Origin: Nostoc paludosum FACHB-159
Lineage (GTDB): Bacteria; Cyanobacteriota; Cyanobacteriia; Cyanobacteriales; Nostocaceae
Length of the DNA stretch: 64,000 nucleotides
Direction: 5' to 3'
Assembly: GCF_014698835.1 (NCBI RefSeq)
Contig: NZ_JACJTU010000004.1
Coordinates: 124,001-188,000 of the forward strand
Shown piece by piece: positions 56,156 to 64,000 of this stretch. Each line of letters begins with the position of its first letter. Position 1 is the stretch's first letter. The translations under genes were made by a program, and so were the position numbers. The notes beneath the pieces were generated by a model. The model was not told the origin of the DNA, did not search any database, and was given only the letters and a program-made list of their open reading frames with translations.

Positions 56156-58195
56156 ATGAATTTATCATTGTTACTGGTTTCCAATTGGCTGCCCCAAAAA
56201 TTAATTAGCAAATTATTAAATACTTTGCTGAATATCAGAAACAGGCATTTATTTGTTTTTGATATTATTGTTTTTTTAATAACAACTTTATTAGCTTTAA
56301 ACCTATGTTTAGACGGTAAATTCTCCATCGAAGAATATAAATCACAACTAGGAATTGTCACAATACTTTTTTTAGTAGTCAAACTGACTGTATTGTGGAA
56401 TTTTGGTTTTTATAGACTTTACTGGCGGTATGCCAGTATTGAGGAACTTTTATATATAACTATAGTGATGGGAATTGCGGTATTAATCCAAGGAGTATTC
56501 TTTGACGGTATGGGATTTGTAGCATATTCAGGGTTGGATATACTGCCGCGATCGCTACCGTTAATTGATGGTTTACTTTCGTGTATTTTCATTGGAGGAT
56601 TGCGTTTTAGCATTCGGATTGTAGAGAGAATTAGTCAGCAACGTCCAGTATTTAATCCCCAAGAACGTGTGTTGATAGTTGGTGCTGGGAATGCTGGAGT
56701 TTCTCTGGTACAAGAGATGCAAAGAAACCCGCAATTAGGATTTTATCCTGTTGCTTTTATTGATGACGATCCTCGCAAATTTGGAGCATATATACGTGGG
56801 ATTCGTGTAGTTGGCGATCGCTATCAAATTCCTGATGTTTTAAAATCTCTGCAAATTCATAAAGTTATCATTGCTATGCCGACAGTTACAGGTGCAGTTA
56901 TTCGAGAAATTGTAGATATTTGTAAAGCAACTGGAACTCAAACTAGCACTTTACCAGGTATACATGAAATCCTCAATGGTCGTGTGCGAGTTGACAGCAT
57001 TAGGGATGTGAGAATTGAAGATTTGCTCAGACGGGAACCAGTACAAATAGATTTTGAAAAAGTTTCCCAATTTCTTCAAGGTAAAACAGTACTAATTACA
57101 GGTTCAGGTGGATCTATTGGTAGCGAACTTTGCCGTCAAATTTTTAAATGTAATCCTGCAAAAATGATACTGATGGGACATGGAGAAAACTCTGTGTTCA
57201 ATATTCAGCAAGAATTAGAACAACTTGTTCAACTGCTTCAAAACGAAAGCGAATCATCAATTAATCCTACTCAAATTTCTAGCTTTATTGCTGATATTCG
57301 CTTCAAATCTCGATTAGAATATGGCTTTCAAACTTTTCAACCAGATGTAATTTTTCATGCTGCGGCTCATAAACATGTCCCACTAATGGAATTAAATCCA
57401 GTAGAAGCAATCACGAACAATGTAATGGGAACAAAAAATTTACTAGAACTAGCTTTGCAATATGATGTCAAACATTTCGTGATGATTTCTACAGATAAAG
57501 CAGTTAACCCTACTAACGTGATGGGTGCTAGTAAAAGAGTCGCTGAAATGTTGGTGCTGCAAGCTGCAAAAGAAAGTGGTAATCCTTATGTGACAGTACG
57601 TTTTGGCAATGTTTTAGGCAGTCGAGGTAGTGTAGTTCCGACTTTTAAAAAACAAATTGCAGCAGGCGGCCCAGTAACCGTTACTCATCCAGATATTTGT
57701 CGTTATTTCATGACTATTCCCGAAGCAGTTCAACTAGTTTTGCAAGCTGCGGTACTTGGTCGTGGTGGCGAAGTTTTAATGCTGAATATGGGTAAACCTG
57801 TAAAAATTGTTGACTTAGCTAAGGAATTGATTCGCCTTTCTGGATACGAAGTTAACCAAGATATTGAGATTGTATTTACTGGTTTGCGTCCAGGAGAAAA
57901 ACTATTTGAGGAATTATTTATCCCTGGCGAAGAATATGAACCAACCGAACACCAAAAACTGTTGGTAGTAAAAAATGCTAGTAAGATTATTCCAGAAAAC
58001 TTGGATGTTACTGTAGCGACTTTGTGTCAAGCAGCAGTGAAAAATGATATCAGTTTTATTCTGTTTTTACTAGAACAATTAGTACCAGGATATAAACCCA
58101 AACATTTAAATAATTATGTGGCATCAAGTATTTCCAGCAATACTTCACTCAGAGTTAAGCCAAACATGAATATGCTGGCACAGGTGAAATCTTAA
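56156..58195 (+). CDS. Membrane nucleoside-diphosphate-sugar 4,6-dehydratase (CapD/WbpM type)
   Basis: 679 residues from the ATG at 56156, preceded by GAGG; a TTG nine bases earlier is less likely. Four membrane helices (about 35-155), then a CoA-binding-like Rossmann domain (VLIVGAGNAGVSLVQEMQRNP), then the catalytic SDR domain: GKTVLITGSGGSIGSELCRQIF (NAD(P) motif) and FHAAAHKHVPLMELNPVEAITNNV. The active site is MISTDKAVNPTNVMGASKRVAE: the usual Tyr of the Y-x3-K motif is Met, giving the Ser-Met-Lys triad of the large membrane-bound WbpM group. Removes water from a UDP-hexose (UDP-GlcNAc type) to a 4-keto-6-deoxy sugar, starting rare-sugar synthesis. Leads the exopolysaccharide operon. Confidence 0.95.
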   Translation: MNLSLLLVSNWLPQKLISKLLNTLLNIRNRHLFVFDIIVFLITTLLALNLCLDGKFSIEEYKSQLGIVTILFLVVKLTVLWNFGFYRLYWRYASIEELLYITIVMGIAVLIQGVFFDGMGFVAYSGLDILPRSLPLIDGLLSCIFIGGLRFSIRIVERISQQRPVFNPQERVLIVGAGNAGVSLVQEMQRNPQLGFYPVAFIDDDPRKFGAYIRGIRVVGDRYQIPDVLKSLQIHKVIIAMPTVTGAVIREIVDICKATGTQTSTLPGIHEILNGRVRVDSIRDVRIEDLLRREPVQIDFEKVSQFLQGKTVLITGSGGSIGSELCRQIFKCNPAKMILMGHGENSVFNIQQELEQLVQLLQNESESSINPTQISSFIADIRFKSRLEYGFQTFQPDVIFHAAAHKHVPLMELNPVEAITNNVMGTKNLLELALQYDVKHFVMISTDKAVNPTNVMGASKRVAEMLVLQAAKESGNPYVTVRFGNVLGSRGSVVPTFKKQIAAGGPVTVTHPDICRYFMTIPEAVQLVLQAAVLGRGGEVLMLNMGKPVKIVDLAKELIRLSGYEVNQDIEIVFTGLRPGEKLFEELFIPGEEYEPTEHQKLLVVKNASKIIPENLDVTVATLCQAAVKNDISFILFLLEQLVPGYKPKHLNNYVASSISSNTSLRVKPNMNMLAQVKS

Positions 58196-58248
58196 AAAAT
58201 ACCATTGATTTGAGTAATTTAGCATCTACCTTAATTCCAAGAATAAAT

Positions 58249-59235
58249 ATGTACAAAACCTCTAATATCACCAGTATTTCGCAGGTATTCGATAGAGTTT
58301 CTAGGGTTAATAATAGATATTTGGCTGGGATTAAAAACATCGCCAAGATTTTTGTCACCAGAAGAAGTGAGTGGTCGATTGGAATTTATATAGGCGAATC
58401 TCCTTTTGATTTGGTTTCTCCAGACACAATTATTAACCCAGTATTGACTGCCAAGGACATAACAGATGTCCCAGCACACTTTGTCGCCGATCCATTTATG
58501 GTTCGTGAAAACGGCATTTGGTATATGTTCTTTGAAGTGTTGAATGGTCTACAAAATAAAGGAGTAATAGGACTAGCAACTAGCAGTGATGCATACAAAT
58601 GGAATTATCAAAAAATTGTACTTGATGAACCGTTTCATTTATCTTATCCGTATGTATTCAAATTTCAGAATGACTATTATTTGATTCCAGAAACTTCTCA
58701 AGCTAATTCTATTCGTTTATATAAAGCGATTAATTTTCCCACACAATGGTCTTACGTCAAAACTTTACTCGCTCAAAGCGATTTTGTAGATACTAGTATT
58801 TTTGAATACGATAATCTTTGGTGGTTGTTAACTGCAACATCAGAGGCAAGAAATACATTACGTCTTTATTATTCTGAAGATTTAATGGATGCTTGGGTTG
58901 AACATCCGAAAAGTCCTGTAATTGAGGGAAATAAAAGTATAGCAAGACCAGCAGGTAGAGTTATAGTATTCGATGACAAAATTGTGAGATATACCCAGGA
59001 TTGTGAGCGAATATATGGTCATCAAGTTCGAGGGTTTGAAATAACTGAATTGACAACAACGAGTTATCAAGAGAAGGAAGTTAAAAATAATCCAGTTATT
59101 AAAGCTAGTGGGATGGGTTGGAATCAAATAGGGATGCACCACATTGATGCTCATCAAATCGAGCGAACAAAATGGATTGCATGTGTGGATGGAAAGCGTT
59201 ATCGATTAGTTTTTGAGCCAAGATTCAATAACTGA
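58249..59235 (+). CDS. Five-bladed propeller (GH43-like) protein of the glycan-transferase type
   Basis: 328 residues from the ATG at 58249. No signal peptide. Core motifs: HFVADPFMVRENGIWYMFFEVLNG near residue 87, the GLATSSDAYKWNYQKIVLDEPFHLSYPYVFKFQNDYYLIPETSQ block, TSIFEYDNLWWLLTATSE, LYYSEDLMDAWVEHPKSPVI, ARPAGRVIVFDDKIVRYTQDCERIYGHQVRGFEI, and the closing GMHHIDAHQI. The blade arrangement with Asp in VADPF and Glu in LIPETS resembles the GH43-like domain found in glucosamine inositolphosphorylceramide transferase-like proteins. In bacterial exopolysaccharide loci such genes probably add or trim a sugar or acyl-sugar; enzymatic role inferred. Lies between the dehydratase and a FemAB-like gene. 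Confidence 0.75.
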   Translation: MYKTSNITSISQVFDRVSRVNNRYLAGIKNIAKIFVTRRSEWSIGIYIGESPFDLVSPDTIINPVLTAKDITDVPAHFVADPFMVRENGIWYMFFEVLNGLQNKGVIGLATSSDAYKWNYQKIVLDEPFHLSYPYVFKFQNDYYLIPETSQANSIRLYKAINFPTQWSYVKTLLAQSDFVDTSIFEYDNLWWLLTATSEARNTLRLYYSEDLMDAWVEHPKSPVIEGNKSIARPAGRVIVFDDKIVRYTQDCERIYGHQVRGFEITELTTTSYQEKEVKNNPVIKASGMGWNQIGMHHIDAHQIERTKWIACVDGKRYRLVFEPRFNN

Positions 59236-59367
59236 AAGTTTTGATTTGTGAAATTTTTTACGAACCGCAGAGGCTACCACAGAGGCGCAGAGGACGCGGA
59301 GAAGAGAAGATACAAGCAATCAAATTTCAATAAGTTTAGTTGAATAAAATAGCAAGGAATAGAAGAG

Positions 59368-60240
59368 ATGTTAATTGTCACAAAGAAGTTTATCTTTTCA
59401 GTGGGAGAAGTCTGGTTTGATGAAAATCCAGAAGAATTAAGTAATGTTGATGTTGTGCATTATAGGCAATTGTTACACCCAATTAAAGGTGGTCAGTCTG
59501 ATGAATTTTACACAAGATTGATTGATTTAACTAAAAGTCATGATGAACTTTGGGAATGTATCAGCAGTAATGATAGATACAAAATTAGACGAGCAGAACA
59601 AAAAGACCATATTATTTATGAATATTGGGAGAAAATTGACTCTGATACTCTCAATGATTTTTCAGATTTTTATGATTCATTTGCTTCACAAAAAGGTTTG
59701 ACTAAAATTAACAGAGCTCAACTACAAAATCGTGCTGATGCTGGTGTAATTGATATTTCACGCGTCAAGTTAAAAGATGGTGAGTCTTTAGTTTGGCATG
59801 TTTATTATCGAACTAAAAATAGAGTGCGTCTGTTACATTCTGCATCTTTGAAAAAGAATGATGATACTTCGTATCAATCGATTTTGGGACGAGCAAATCG
59901 TTACCATCACTGGCAAGATATTGTGAGATTTAAGAATTTAGGGATTTCAACTTATGATTTTGGTGGTTGGTATATCGGAAATACAGATCGGGAAAAATTA
60001 GGTATTAATCAATTTAAAGAAAAGTTTGGTGGAGAAGTTGTCAAGAATTTTAACTGTGTTTATGGCATTACTTTAAAGGGGAAACTATATTTACATTTGC
60101 TAAATGTATATATGAGGTTATCTCAATTATCTTTATTGCGTAAACCTTACTTTTTATCTCACACACAGACACAGGAAAAAATCGAAGCGCCAGCTTCCAG
60201 CGAAGTGGAATTTTCAATACCAGAAGCACAGAGAGAGTGA
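59368..60240 (+). CDS. FemAB/GNAT-like acyltransferase
   Basis: 290 residues. LWECISSNDRYKIRRAEQKDHIIYEYW, then DFYDSFASQKGL, and LLHSASLKKNDDTSYQSILGRANRYHHWQDIVRFKNLGISTYDFGGW with INQFKEKFGGEVVKNF are the landmarks of FemAB-type double-GNAT proteins (C-terminal half). In polysaccharide clusters these proteins usually transfer an aminoacyl or acyl group to a sugar or peptide acceptor. It follows the propeller gene by 132 bases and sits three bases before the murJ-like start, so coupling with that gene is likely. Confidence 0.8.
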   Translation: MLIVTKKFIFSVGEVWFDENPEELSNVDVVHYRQLLHPIKGGQSDEFYTRLIDLTKSHDELWECISSNDRYKIRRAEQKDHIIYEYWEKIDSDTLNDFSDFYDSFASQKGLTKINRAQLQNRADAGVIDISRVKLKDGESLVWHVYYRTKNRVRLLHSASLKKNDDTSYQSILGRANRYHHWQDIVRFKNLGISTYDFGGWYIGNTDREKLGINQFKEKFGGEVVKNFNCVYGITLKGKLYLHLLNVYMRLSQLSLLRKPYFLSHTQTQEKIEAPASSEVEFSIPEAQRE

Positions 60241-60243
60241 GAA

Positions 60244-61602
60244 ATGCAAAGCTTAGTTAATCGCTGGAAGAAGCTGACAACTGGCTCTATCAATCGCCAA
60301 ATTTTTGGTGCGGCGATGATAGTTGGTTTATTGACAGCATTAGTTAAAGTGGCGGCTGTTGGTAAAGAATTAGTCGTTGCTCAGAGGTTTGGTACCGGCG
60401 ATGACATCGATGCTTTTTTTATTGCTTTGCTGATTCCTTCTTTTATTATTAATGTCATCGCAGGTTCTTTTAATACTGCTCTCATACCTACTTATATGCA
60501 GGTACGAGAGCAGGAAGGTACAAAAGCTGCTCAAAGGCTTTTATGTGGAGCTACAACTAGTGGCTTGGGATTGTTAGCAATTACAACAATATTCGTGGTA
60601 GCTTTAGCACCTTTGTATCTACCACGAATTGCGGCTGGATTTAGTTCTGAAAAATTAGAGCTAACTTTTCATTTGCTTTGCGCGATCGCACCTTTTATTC
60701 TCTTAAGTGGAATAATTGTTATCTGGAGTGCTGTGTTAAATGCAGGGGAGCGTTTTGCTTTAGCAGCATTCTCACCAATTATTACTCCAACTATTACCGT
60801 CGTATTACTTTTAACGCTCAAATCTTGGGGTATTTTTGCTTTAGCTGCTGGGTTAGTCTGCGGTGCAGTACTAGAAATAATTTTGTTAGGAATAGCATTG
60901 CACCGACAAGGCATTTCATGGCTTCCCAAATGGTATGGATTTGATAATAATCTGCGTCAAGTTGTTCGCCAGTATTTCCCCATGATTGCAGGGGGACTTT
61001 TAATGTGTAGTACAAATTTAGTAGATCAATCTATGGCAGCAATGTTGTTACCTGGTAGTGTAGCAGCACTGAACTACGGTAACAAAGTAATAGCATTTCC
61101 CATGTCTCTAGCTACTACAGCATTGAGTACTGCTGTAATTCCCTATTTTTCTAAAATGATAGCTGCTAACAATTGGACAGGAACGCATCGCACACTTAAG
61201 CGATATATACAAATCATCTTTCTCACAACTATTCTACTATCAGCATTCTTATTTGTATTTTCTGAATCTATAGTCAGAATACTCTTTCAAAGAGGTTCAT
61301 TTACCGCTGATGATACTCATTTAGTAGCTCAAATTCAAAATTGTTTTGCTCTGCAAATTCCCTTTCACGTAGCAGGAATTTTGGTAGTACGCTTAATTTC
61401 TGCAATGCAAGCCAATCATATATTAATGTGGGCTTCTGCCTACAATCTCATCAACAATATTGTTTTAAACTATTTATTTCTGCACTATTTTGGCGTTGCC
61501 GGTATCGCTCTATCAACAGCCTGTGTTTCTGCCTTAGCATTCTTATTCTTATCATACTTCGCTCATAAAAAACTCAAACACAACTCTGCGATCGCAACCT
61601 AA
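60244..61602 (+). CDS. murJ: MurJ/Wzx-type lipid-linked glycan flippase
   Basis: 452 residues, about twelve to fourteen membrane helices. The N-terminal VGKELVVAQRFGTGDDIDAFFIALLIPSFIINVIAGSFNTALIPTYM is the classic MurJ/MVF start. QSMAAMLLPGSVAALNYGNKVIAFPMSLATTALSTAVIPYFS (about 260-301) contains the conserved transport-channel region. MurJ flips lipid II; a copy inside an exopolysaccharide cluster more likely flips the polymer repeat unit, so the symbol is provisional. Starts three bases after the FemAB-like gene. Confidence 0.85.
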   Translation: MQSLVNRWKKLTTGSINRQIFGAAMIVGLLTALVKVAAVGKELVVAQRFGTGDDIDAFFIALLIPSFIINVIAGSFNTALIPTYMQVREQEGTKAAQRLLCGATTSGLGLLAITTIFVVALAPLYLPRIAAGFSSEKLELTFHLLCAIAPFILLSGIIVIWSAVLNAGERFALAAFSPIITPTITVVLLLTLKSWGIFALAAGLVCGAVLEIILLGIALHRQGISWLPKWYGFDNNLRQVVRQYFPMIAGGLLMCSTNLVDQSMAAMLLPGSVAALNYGNKVIAFPMSLATTALSTAVIPYFSKMIAANNWTGTHRTLKRYIQIIFLTTILLSAFLFVFSESIVRILFQRGSFTADDTHLVAQIQNCFALQIPFHVAGILVVRLISAMQANHILMWASAYNLINNIVLNYLFLHYFGVAGIALSTACVSALAFLFLSYFAHKKLKHNSAIAT

Positions 61603-61655
61603 TTTTCAAATCTCTCTTCTGGGTATCTCTGTGTGATTTTAAATATTTGCACGCT

Positions 61656-62798
61656 ATGAAAATAACATTAATCATTCATTCCCTTACCTATGGGGGTGCT
61701 GAACGTATTATGTCAATCATGGCAAATTATTGGTCAGCTAAGGGATGGCAAATTACTCTACTAACATTTGATGATAATAAAATACCGGACTTTCCTTTAG
61801 ATTCTCGTGTAACTTATATTCCCTTAGGTATAGCTGAAAAATCTCTCAATGCAATAATTGGTATTTGGAATAATTTAAAACGCATCCGAATTCTACGAAA
61901 TGCAATTATTAATAGCGATCCAGATATTGTAATTAGTTTCATGTCTAGAATTAATATCACTACCTTACTAGCAACGCGGTGGTTGAACATCCCAGTAATA
62001 GTTTCTGAACGTAGTAATCCTGAAAAAAGCTATTTAGGTTGGAATTGGCAAAAATTACGAAAATGGACTTATTCATTTGCAGATAAAATTGTTTTTCAAA
62101 CTCAGCGAGCAAGAGATTATTTTCCAGTAAAACTGCAAAATAATAGTTGTATTATTCCTAATATGGTTGTATTGCCAGCAATAAAAAAGCAGTCAGTAGA
62201 GAAAGTTGTAATAGAGCGATCGCTCATTGCTATGGGACGTTTTGTTCCAGAAAAAGGCTTTGATTTATTGCTACAAGCTTTTGCCAAACTCAAAGATAAT
62301 TATCCAGAATGGACATTGACGATATTAGGAGATGGAAAACTACGTCCAGAATTAGAATGTTTGCGTAACGAACTCGGATTAAGCGATCGCGTTTATTTTC
62401 CAGGTATGGTAAACGATACTTATGCTTTTTTACAGCAAGCAGATATTTTTATTATGTCTTCCCGATTTGAAGGTTTTCCAAATGCTATTTGTGAAGCAAT
62501 GACATGTGGTTTACCAGTTATATCCACAGATTGTCCTAGTGGCCCGCGAGAAATTATTCGTGATGGAATAGATGGGATTTTAGTTCCCAATGAAGATATT
62601 TCAGCATTAGCCGCAGCAATAGAAAGGCTGATATCTAACGAACAAGAACGCAATTATTTAGCTGCTCACGCGCCAGAAATAACCGAACGATTTAGCGTCA
62701 AAAAAATTATGGAAATGTGGGAAGACGTGTTAGTTAAAGTTACTCAAAAAGAATTCATAATTCAGAAGTCAGAATCAAACACCGCCAAATTTAGATGA
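61656..62798 (+). CDS. GT4 family glycosyltransferase
   Basis: 380 residues from the ATG at 61656; a TTG nine bases earlier is less likely. KITLIIHSLTYGGAERIMSIMANYW (acceptor loop), VSERSNPEKSYL, IAMGRFVPEKGFDLLLQAFAKL, LTILGDGKLRPEL and the donor motif IFIMSSRFEGFPNAICEAMTCGLPVISTDCPSGPREII with E-x7-E. The last part (KEFIIQKSESNTAKFR) comes from AATTCAGAAGTCAGAAT-type repeat DNA. Belongs to the exopolysaccharide set, following the flippase by 54 bases. Confidence 0.92.
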   Translation: MKITLIIHSLTYGGAERIMSIMANYWSAKGWQITLLTFDDNKIPDFPLDSRVTYIPLGIAEKSLNAIIGIWNNLKRIRILRNAIINSDPDIVISFMSRINITTLLATRWLNIPVIVSERSNPEKSYLGWNWQKLRKWTYSFADKIVFQTQRARDYFPVKLQNNSCIIPNMVVLPAIKKQSVEKVVIERSLIAMGRFVPEKGFDLLLQAFAKLKDNYPEWTLTILGDGKLRPELECLRNELGLSDRVYFPGMVNDTYAFLQQADIFIMSSRFEGFPNAICEAMTCGLPVISTDCPSGPREIIRDGIDGILVPNEDISALAAAIERLISNEQERNYLAAHAPEITERFSVKKIMEMWEDVLVKVTQKEFIIQKSESNTAKFR

Positions 62799-62904
62799 TT
62801 GAATAGGTTCTTACTTAAACAATAACTATCTATTTTTTAGCGCTTTTGGTGTTTTTTTCATAAATTTATATAAATTATAATAATTTTAGCCAAAATATTT
62901 AACA

Positions 62905-64000
62905 ATGAATATCCGAAAATATCTTTACTTCAGTTATGCTTATTGTCGAAAATACAATTTTCCTCAACTCTATAATAAATTTCTCAAAGAAATTTCATCT
63001 AATATTTCCATTGATACGACTAGAAATTTGCTAACTGAGCTACTACTTCACTGCAATAAATCTGTTCCATACTATGCAAAATTAATGAATAATCTCTCCA
63101 TTGAGAGAATTATCTATGAAAAACCAGAGGTATATCTTTCTCAGTTACCAATCCTCACAAAAGATATTATTCGCGCCAACTTTGAACAACTAAAATCTAC
63201 AGATTTAGCACAGCGTAAGTGGTATTTAAATACATCAGGTGGTTCAACAGGAGAACCAATTATTTTAATTCAAGATGCTGAATATAACGATAAATCTACA
63301 GCAATTAGCTTACTTTTTTCTTATTTAGTTGGACGAGAACTAGGAGAAGCAGAAGTACGTTTGTGGGGTTCAGAAAAAGATGTTTTTGATGGGACGATGG
63401 GATGGAAGGCAACGTTTTTTAATTTCTTGAGAAATACTACATATATGAATGCTTTTCAGATGACTCCTGAAAAAATGAGGGATTTTTTGAAATTGCTAAA
63501 TAAAAAACCACCAAAGTTAATTGTTGCCTACGCTCAAGCCATTTATGAATTAGCGAAATTTGCTGAAGATGAAAAAATTACACTTGTTCCTCAAAAAGCA
63601 ATCATAACTTCTGCTGGGACACTTTATGCTTGGATGCGGCAAAAGATTGAAACTGTATTTCAGTGTAAAGTATTTAATCGTTATGGTTCTAGAGAAGTCA
63701 GCGATATTGCTTGTGAAAAACCAGGAGAGCAAGGATTATGGGTAGCTCCTTGGGGTAATTATATTGAGATTGTAGATGATGACAATAATCCTGTGCCAGC
63801 AGGAGTTGAAGGTAATATTTTGATTACTTCTCTAACAAATTTTGCTATGCCATTGATTCGTTATAAAATTGGCGATCGCGGCATTTTATCTCCTGAATAT
63901 AAATCTGGACAAATACTTCAACAAGTTTCCGGTAGAAATGTTGACACTTTTAAAACTCAAAGCGGAACTTTAATTGATGGGGAATATTTTACTCATCTTT
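62905..64000 (+). CDS. CapK/phenylacetate-CoA-ligase-like adenylating enzyme, cut by the right edge
   Basis: 365 codons visible, no stop. LNTSGGSTGEPIIL (about 109-122) is the AMP-binding P-loop-like motif of acyl-adenylate enzymes, followed by PQKAIITSAGTLYAWMRQKIETVFQCKVFNRYGSREVSDIACEK (A4/A5 region with YGSRE), PAGVEGNILITSLTNFAMPLIRYKIGDRGILS and SGRNVDTFKTQSG. Genes of this type (CapK) occur in exopolysaccharide and exosortase-linked loci, where they probably activate an acid for acylation of a sugar. Substrate unknown. The start ATG follows an AT-rich stretch without a clear ribosome site. Likely the last visible gene of the operon. Confidence 0.88.
   Translation, partial: MNIRKYLYFSYAYCRKYNFPQLYNKFLKEISSNISIDTTRNLLTELLLHCNKSVPYYAKLMNNLSIERIIYEKPEVYLSQLPILTKDIIRANFEQLKSTDLAQRKWYLNTSGGSTGEPIILIQDAEYNDKSTAISLLFSYLVGRELGEAEVRLWGSEKDVFDGTMGWKATFFNFLRNTTYMNAFQMTPEKMRDFLKLLNKKPPKLIVAYAQAIYELAKFAEDEKITLVPQKAIITSAGTLYAWMRQKIETVFQCKVFNRYGSREVSDIACEKPGEQGLWVAPWGNYIEIVDDDNNPVPAGVEGNILITSLTNFAMPLIRYKIGDRGILSPEYKSGQILQQVSGRNVDTFKTQSGTLIDGEYFTHL

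Noticed and set aside
1..64000. tRNA, rRNA, insertion sequences, prophage or integrase genes
   Set aside because: Looked for on both strands by eye; no cloverleaf, transposase or phage-like protein was found.

Overview
The window reads as chromosomal DNA of a filamentous, probably heterocyst-forming cyanobacterium of the Nostoc/Anabaena type. Evidence: many HIP1 octamers (GCGATCGC), heptameric short tandem repeats (CCCCAGT/CCCCAAT type), a cyanobacteriochrome histidine kinase with an Rcp-type response regulator, an RppA-like regulator, a phytol-kinase-like protein, an NdbB-like NAD(P)H dehydrogenase, short-form HisG, Uma2-type nucleases and WD40 giants. I saw no tRNA, rRNA, insertion sequence, prophage or CRISPR array.

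Layout. 1-2977: a small XRE regulator followed by a huge multi-PAS membrane sensor that runs off the left edge. 3532-9055: housekeeping and hypothetical genes (acyltransferase, phytol kinase family, yidD, ychF, a secreted protein). 9128-14409 (minus strand): a signalling operon of cyanobacteriochrome kinase, Rcp-like receiver and hybrid kinase. 14781-25200: paiB-like gene, hisG, rppA-like gene, an aminotransferase, DUF1499, DUF1345 and ChaB proteins, an NdbB-like dehydrogenase, a HAD hydrolase and a histidine kinase/response regulator pair. 25691-32911: a glycan locus with two MurG-like glycosyltransferases, GT4, GT2 and an ABC exporter. 33261-39748: a secreted PPC-domain protein, a zinc-ribbon Ser/Thr kinase with WD40 repeats, an O-antigen-ligase-like protein and a GT4. 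40235-45190: a ClC transporter with CBS and USP domains, and a flotillin-like SPFH protein. 45348-53004: a P-loop NTPase, two tiny helical proteins and a 1760-residue TPR/STAND/WD40 protein, met head-on by a Uma2 nuclease gene. 53261-55415: an alpha/beta hydrolase, a BON protein and ilvN. 56156-64000: an exopolysaccharide locus running off the right edge.

The most notable items are these. (1) The 45-53 kb module looks like a STAND-type sensing system. It is bracketed by two copies of one 31-bp palindrome, and its 14 WD40 repeats are almost identical except at a few surface columns, as in NLR-like receptors that diversify by repeat shuffling. (2) The kinase at 11860-14409 carries both cysteines of a DXCF-type cyanobacteriochrome. 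(3) The ClC protein has Gln in place of the gating glutamate (GRQGP). (4) Simple repeats intrude into genes repeatedly: heptad arrays abut start codons, repeat-derived C-terminal tails occur, a 21-bp array lies inside an NTPase domain, and a palindromic element is inserted in frame in a coding region.

Functions come from reading translated sequence and remembered family motifs. No database search was run.
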